NCBI GenBank assembly: GCA_019638675.1
Contig: JAHBTE010000001.1
Location: 2,698,605 to 2,762,604 of the forward strand
Direction: 5' to 3'
DNA length: 64,000 nucleotides
DNA from: Fimbriimonadaceae bacterium
GTDB lineage: Bacteria > Armatimonadota > Fimbriimonadia > Fimbriimonadales > Fimbriimonadaceae
The position numbers and the translations under genes are program-made. This document shows, in pieces, positions 60,317 to 64,000 of the stretch. The stretch's first letter is position 1. Each line of letters begins with the position of its first letter. The notes under the pieces are model-generated. The model ran no database searches and was not told the origin of the DNA. It saw only the letters and a list, made by a program, of their open reading frames with translations.

Positions 60317-60565
60317 ATGGAATTATTTTTGAAACGATTAGGATTGGATGCCGGAAGTCTCCGGCTGGCTTATCTACTCGGCCGCGAACAAGGTCGCAAG
60401 TTTGTGCGCGGGGCACTCATTTTCCCTGGAATTCGCGTAGTTGACCTTCAGCGGCAAGCGGCTAAAAATGGCGAGGAAGCTCAGCAACTGATTGATAAAC
60501 GGGACGCGATGCTCGAAGCAATGCTGAACTTCATCGAGGAATTTGTGAACCTGGACGAGGATTAG
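60317..60565 (+). CDS. Hypothetical phage protein (82 aa)
   Basis: Unrecognised, mostly helical (LRLAYLLGREQGRKFVRGALIFPGI ... EEAQQLIDKRDAMLEAMLNFIEEF). It sits between the holin-like and TerS genes with 3-bp gaps on both sides, so it is surely part of the same transcript. ATG at 60317 follows ggaataaca without strong Shine-Dalgarno; translation is probably coupled to the preceding gene. Confidence 0.6.
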   Translation: MELFLKRLGLDAGSLRLAYLLGREQGRKFVRGALIFPGIRVVDLQRQAAKNGEEAQQLIDKRDAMLEAMLNFIEEFVNLDED

Positions 60566-60567
60566 TG

Positions 60568-60933
60568 ATGGCTCAAGATCAAGTTGCGATTCAGCAGGAA
60601 ATCTGCAGTCGAATCGCCCAAGGCGAAAGTTTGCGGGAGATTTGCAAATCGCCGGATATGCCGAATCCCTGCGTAGTCTACAAATGGCTAGCCGACGATG
60701 CGAGTAAGGACTGCGAATTCCTGAACCAATACAGGGTTGCCCGCATGTGGCAAAGCGAATCTTTTATGGAGCGCATGCTCGAAGTTGCTCGGGACAAGTC
60801 TATCTCGCCAGAAAACCGCAAGTTGGAAATAGATGCGCTCAAAACCGCAGCGAGCAAGCTCGAATGCAAAAAGTATGGCGAGGACAATCCTGGCGGGATT
60901 GTCGTAAAGGTGGTTCGAGAGGTTGGAAGTTGA
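60568..60933 (+). CDS. Phage terminase small subunit (TerS)
   Basis: 121 residues. The N-terminal half IQQEICSRIAQGESLREICKSPDMPNPCVVYKWLADD is the helix-turn-helix of phage small terminases (ICxxIAxGxSLRxICxxxxxPxxxTVYxWL), and the second half (FMERMLEVARDKSISPENRKLEIDALKTAASKLECKKYG) is the coiled-coil oligomerisation part. Recognises the packaging site. ATG at 60568 chosen over a GTG at 60565. Overlaps terL by 11 bp. Confidence 0.82.
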   Translation: MAQDQVAIQQEICSRIAQGESLREICKSPDMPNPCVVYKWLADDASKDCEFLNQYRVARMWQSESFMERMLEVARDKSISPENRKLEIDALKTAASKLECKKYGEDNPGGIVVKVVREVGS

Positions 60934-62140
60934 GCTTAAGGTTCGGATTCCCGAACTTCATCCTGCCCAGCTGAAAGTCATCAGTGAGGCAAAGCGGCTC
61001 AATGTTCTGGCATGCGGGCGGCGATGGGGCAAGACGGTATTGGGGATGGAACTCGCGATTCAGGCGATGCTCGCCGGACAACCTGTGGCTTGGGGGGCTC
61101 CTCACTACAAGTATTTGGCTGAACCGTTCCGCAACATCCGTCAGACTTTGGGAAGTGTCGTGAAGCGAGCTAGTCAATCGAATTGGCGCTTGGAACTCGC
61201 AACTGGCGGGACTCTAGATTGCTGGACTTTGAACGATCCGAACGCAGGACGTGGACGCAAATATGGGCTATGGATTCTGGACGAAGCGGCATTTGTTCCG
61301 AACTTGCAACGAGTTTTCATTGAAGCGGTTCGACCAACCCTGATGGACTTAGCTGGCAACGCCTGGCTACTCAGCACTCCGCGCGGTCGCGGATTTTTTT
61401 GGGAATGCTTTCGGCGAGGTCAAGACATTGCCGAATCTGATTGGATGAGTTGGCAAATGCCTACCTCGGCCAATCCACATATCAACAAAAATGAAATCGA
61501 ATTCTCTCGGCGAACAATGAGCGAATCTACTTTTGCACAAGAGTTTCTCGCTGAGTTCGGTCGCGACGACGATTCGGTGTTTCGTGGAGTTGAAAAGTGC
61601 ATCGGCTCTTCGCATGCTTGTAAAGCTGAGCCAAAAAGGAGCTACGTTGCCGGAGTTGACCTCGCGCGAATTTCTGACTACTCAGTTGTTACAGTTTTCG
61701 ACGACCTGGGGCAACAAGTATTTTTTGACCGTTTTCGGCGCGTAGCATGGGAAACACAAATCGCCCGCGTCGCTAGTGTGTGCAAAGATTTCCGATGCTC
61801 GGCTGTGGTTGATGCTACTGGTGTCGGCGATGCAATCGTTGACCGGATGATTTCGGCGGGAATCGACGTTCTTCCTTTTCGATTTACGGGAGCGAGCAAA
61901 GAGCGCTTAATTGATAATCTCGTGATTCTGATAGAGGCAGAAGAAATCCGGCTATTGGATGAGAAGGTTCAAACAGATGAACTGCTTGCCTTCCGAGCGA
62001 TACGCCGCCCAGGGGGCGGCATTACTTATTCCGCCCCATCCGGAGGGCATGATGACTGTGTGATGGCGGTTGCATTAGCTTGTTCAAGACTGGGAATCAA
62101 AGGGTTTGAAATTTTTGTGGGGAACGATCCTCACAGTTAG
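60923..62140 (+). CDS. Phage terminase large subunit (TerL)
   Basis: 405 residues with both terminase domains. ATPase: VLACGRRWGKTVLGMELA (Walker A, about 31-37) and GLWILDEAAFVPN (Walker B, about 116-124). RNase H-like nuclease: YVAGVDLARISDYSVVTVFD, AVVDATGVGDAIVDRM and SGGHDDCVMAVALAC, the metal-binding Asp series. It packages DNA into the prohead. TTG start, inside the terS end. Followed by the portal gene 9 bp on. Confidence 0.9.
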   Translation: MEVELKVRIPELHPAQLKVISEAKRLNVLACGRRWGKTVLGMELAIQAMLAGQPVAWGAPHYKYLAEPFRNIRQTLGSVVKRASQSNWRLELATGGTLDCWTLNDPNAGRGRKYGLWILDEAAFVPNLQRVFIEAVRPTLMDLAGNAWLLSTPRGRGFFWECFRRGQDIAESDWMSWQMPTSANPHINKNEIEFSRRTMSESTFAQEFLAEFGRDDDSVFRGVEKCIGSSHACKAEPKRSYVAGVDLARISDYSVVTVFDDLGQQVFFDRFRRVAWETQIARVASVCKDFRCSAVVDATGVGDAIVDRMISAGIDVLPFRFTGASKERLIDNLVILIEAEEIRLLDEKVQTDELLAFRAIRRPGGGITYSAPSGGHDDCVMAVALACSRLGIKGFEIFVGNDPHS

Positions 62141-62149
62141 GAAATATTT

Positions 62150-63373
62150 ATGAATATATCAAAAACGAACTCACCAGGAGTTCTGACTAAAGCGTGGAGT
62201 TGGCTGACAGGCAACTCCACTTCTCGTTCTATTTTGTGGAATCCGCATGGCGTCGCTGTCCGCGAAACTGATGCGGCCAACAACAGTGCAGTTATGGCTT
62301 GCGTTTTTTGGGCCATGAGAAATGTGGGGCAAGCCACGCCCCTTGTTCAAAACATGGGTGCTCGCGGCTGGGAAGCAATCAATGACCACGCTCTCACAGA
62401 ATTACTGCGCCGCCCGCAGGGCGGAATCCATAGTTCCGACCAAAGCAGCCTGACAGGAAGAAAACTTTTAGCCGCGATGGTTTATTCACGGATGCTGGAT
62501 GGCAACGCTTATGCGCTCAAAGTGCGGAATAGTTCCGGGCAAATTATTGGTCTGGATTGGCTCCCGCATACCGCCGTCGATCCAATTGCAATCAAAGGGC
62601 GACCAGGCGTGGTTGATTATTACGAAGTCCGTTCTTCGACTGGAAACGAAAAAGTCGCGAAGGAAGATATCGTGCACGATATGGATGGCATTGACCCTGA
62701 ATGCTCTACTCGGGGAATAAGCCGGCTCAAAAGCGTGATGCGGCAAATCCAAACCGACAACCAGATCGCAGCCTATTCGCAGAGTTTGCTCTCAAACCCC
62801 ATTCCGAGCCTTCTTGTGAGCGCAAAAGGAGATAACGTTCGACTCTCTCAAGGCGACGCGGATTACGTTGCTCAAAAAATGCGAGAAGTCTCCAGTCGAG
62901 AAAAAGCGGGTGGCGTAGTCGTGCCTACCTTCCCGGCAGAAGTAACCCCGATTGGGTTCAAACCAGATGATTTAGCGGTTGGCCAACTCAACAAATTGCC
63001 CGAAGAACGAATCACGGCGGTGCTTGGCATTCCCGCTGTGGTAGTTGGCCTCGGCGCAGGTTTGGAGCGGTCTACTTACAGCAATATGAAGGAAGCACGT
63101 GAAGCCGCCACCGAGGAGTTTTTGGTTCCGCTTTGGCAGGATCTTGCGAGCACTTTCACGGAGCAGTTGTTGCCTGAATTTGGCTCAATGGAGAGCTTGC
63201 GAGTCTGGTTCGATACTTCGGCGGTAGGAACTCTGCAAGAAGATCAAGACGCGCTACATAAGCGAGTGAGGGAGGATTTCCGAGTTGGGCTTCTAGACCG
63301 AGCCTCCGCCAAAGTTGAGTTAGGAATCCCAGTAAATGATAGTGACTACGGTCAGTATTGGGTTCGCACATAG
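62150..63373 (+). CDS. HK97-type phage portal protein
   Basis: 407 residues. VMACVFWAMRNVGQATPLVQN, LLRRPQGGIHSSDQSSLTGRKLL and LDGNAYALKVRNSSGQIIGLDWLPHTAVDPI are the conserved start of HK97/SPP1-fold portals; IVHDMDGIDPECSTRGISRLKSVMRQI and ILGIPAVVVGLGAGLERSTYSNMKEAREA follow (the GVPxxxxG--------NxEe region). It forms the dodecameric ring for DNA passage. Position after terL is canonical; the prohead protease and capsid usually come next but a reversed gene follows here. Confidence 0.9.
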   Translation: MNISKTNSPGVLTKAWSWLTGNSTSRSILWNPHGVAVRETDAANNSAVMACVFWAMRNVGQATPLVQNMGARGWEAINDHALTELLRRPQGGIHSSDQSSLTGRKLLAAMVYSRMLDGNAYALKVRNSSGQIIGLDWLPHTAVDPIAIKGRPGVVDYYEVRSSTGNEKVAKEDIVHDMDGIDPECSTRGISRLKSVMRQIQTDNQIAAYSQSLLSNPIPSLLVSAKGDNVRLSQGDADYVAQKMREVSSREKAGGVVVPTFPAEVTPIGFKPDDLAVGQLNKLPEERITAVLGIPAVVVGLGAGLERSTYSNMKEAREAATEEFLVPLWQDLASTFTEQLLPEFGSMESLRVWFDTSAVGTLQEDQDALHKRVREDFRVGLLDRASAKVELGIPVNDSDYGQYWVRT

Positions 63374-63389
63374 TGCGAACCCTGCTTTT

Positions 63390-63920
63390 CTAAATTCGCT
63401 CAATCCGAAACAAATCGTAAAGCTCATCGCCGAACTGCTCCACCGCTTTTTTTACCATTCGTGAATAGCGCACCCGCAAGGTTCCGCAGGGGACGCCCAG
63501 ATTTTCGGCGATCAACTCCCACTCAAAGCCATCGGCTCTTGCGGATGCCAACATGACGAGTTCGGGCAATTGTCTTTCCAGTTCTTCTAATATCATTTTG
63601 TCAAGTGGATTTGACAAAATGCGAACTGAGAACTCATCGAGTTTGCAAGTTTCAATTCGCCCTTTCCTGGCTCTGAAATCGAGAACAGTATTCCGGGCAA
63701 GAAACCACAGCCCTTCTTTGTATCGAATCTTCCCGTTTTCACATCTTCCCCAAGCAGTAAGAACCGCATCTTGCTCTAAATCTTCGATGTCTGCCCCGCG
63801 AATTCCAAGCCGGTAGCACCACGTTCTGGTTGCCTTGCGAACGTACTTTTCGATGTCTGGGCTCCAACGAATAATTGATTCTGAGGAAATAGGATTTTGA
63901 ACGTATTGAGCGTTTACCAT
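63390..63920 (-). CDS. Sigma-70-like RNA polymerase sigma factor in the phage module
   Basis: 176 residues. Region 2-like DIEKYVRKATRTWCYRLGIRGADIEDLEQDAVLTAW and GLWFLARNTVLDFRARKGR, and region 4-like ELVMLASARADGFEWELIAENLGVPCGTLRVRYSRMVKKAVE give an ECF-type layout with an unusually short linker. It is transcribed against the structural genes, from a good TTGACA-16-TATACT promoter 8 bp before its ATG. It may control late phage or GTA genes or be a host regulator that recruited the module; no anti-sigma gene is seen. Confidence 0.72.
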   Translation of the reverse strand: MVNAQYVQNPISSESIIRWSPDIEKYVRKATRTWCYRLGIRGADIEDLEQDAVLTAWGRCENGKIRYKEGLWFLARNTVLDFRARKGRIETCKLDEFSVRILSNPLDKMILEELERQLPELVMLASARADGFEWELIAENLGVPCGTLRVRYSRMVKKAVEQFGDELYDLFRIERI

Positions 63921-63928
63921 ACTGATAT

Positions 63929-63967
63929 AGTATATTTTTGTCTACTATTTTGTCAAGCGTTGTCAAG
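63929..63967 (-). promoter_or_regulatory. Sigma-70 promoter with tandem TTGTCAAG boxes
   Basis: On the minus strand TTGACA (63951-63956) and TATACT (63929-63934) are separated by 16 bp, a near-consensus promoter; the ATG lies only 8 bases past the -10. On the plus strand TTGTCAAG occurs twice (63950-63957 and 63960-63967), exactly 10 bp apart, overlapping the -35: likely a repressor operator. Confidence 0.65.
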
Positions 63968-63990
63968 AATTTTATGGTAAACTTCTCCAC

Positions 63991-64000
63991 ATGTCAAATG
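63991..64000 (+). CDS. Predicted start of a divergent gene (truncated by window end)
   Basis: ATG at 63991 is preceded by TAAACT at 63978-63983 with a 7-base gap, the same arrangement as at lgt, hsp20 and the ABM gene, and faces the sigma-like gene across the tandem operator. Only three codons are visible, so the product is unknown; a phage repressor would fit the arrangement. Confidence 0.25.

Noticed and set aside
1-64000. CRISPR array
   Set aside because: Repeats in the window are dispersed palindromes, not regularly spaced direct repeats with unique spacers.

Overview
This is a 64 kb bacterial chromosome segment, densely packed on both strands. Gene content points to Armatimonadota, most likely a Fimbriimonas-like lineage. 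The clues are a short prepilin-like protein starting [13 protein letters not shown] and followed by the [18 protein letters not shown] signature, a PEP-CTERM exported protein, many small overlapping genes, and type IV pilus ATPases beside LytR-CpsA-Psr and Lgt envelope genes. The assignment rests on family signatures only. No rRNA, tRNA or CRISPR array was seen.

Layout. 1-8.1 kb: the end of a glycosyltransferase, an M61 peptidase and epimerase pair, a MATE/ANK-like transporter, a GH26-like glycosidase, and a secreted trypsin-like protease divergent from an ArsR-like regulator. 8.1-8.9 kb: repeated palindromes around one orphan gene. 8.9-18.4 kb: metabolism and RNA modification (proS, icd, an AlkD-like gene, trhO, sdaA, a Cys/Met PLP enzyme). 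18.4-19.65 kb: a thioredoxin-like gene interrupted by one in-frame TGA that sits next to a hairpin, a candidate selenoprotein. 19.7-33.4 kb: a TIGR01777 protein, ubiX, a GH20 enzyme facing a degenerate MocR regulator, a PEP-CTERM beta-propeller beside an ECF sigma/anti-sigma pair, a GH15 glucoamylase, a beta-CASP nuclease, a nucleoside phosphorylase, a DprA-like protein and rsgA. 33.7-46.6 kb: aroC, an alkyltransferase-like protein, an amidohydrolase, a pseudopilin, an LCP ligase, pckA, cutC, an orphan pstB and a large secreted protein. 46.7-57.8 kb: a GAF histidine kinase, lgt, hsp20-lon, the pilB-HDOD-pilT operon and a PD40 propeller. 57.8-58.1 kb: a second cluster of the same palindromes. 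58.1-59.4 kb: purB. 59.6-64 kb: the left part of a phage-like or GTA-like module (endolysin, small membrane protein, TerS, TerL, portal, then a reversed sigma-like gene).

Two features run through the whole window. First, many start codons lack a Shine-Dalgarno but have a TANNNT hexamer ending 6-8 nt upstream, which suggests leaderless transcription is common in this organism. Second, neighbouring genes very often overlap by 1-39 bp, both in operons (TAATG, ATGA junctions) and convergently.

The most noteworthy observation is the TGA at 18658-18660. It directly follows a Cys codon at the thioredoxin active-site position. The frame continues intact for another 331 codons, and a perfect 7-bp hairpin with a GTT loop lies 16 nt downstream, matching the form of a bacterial SECIS element.
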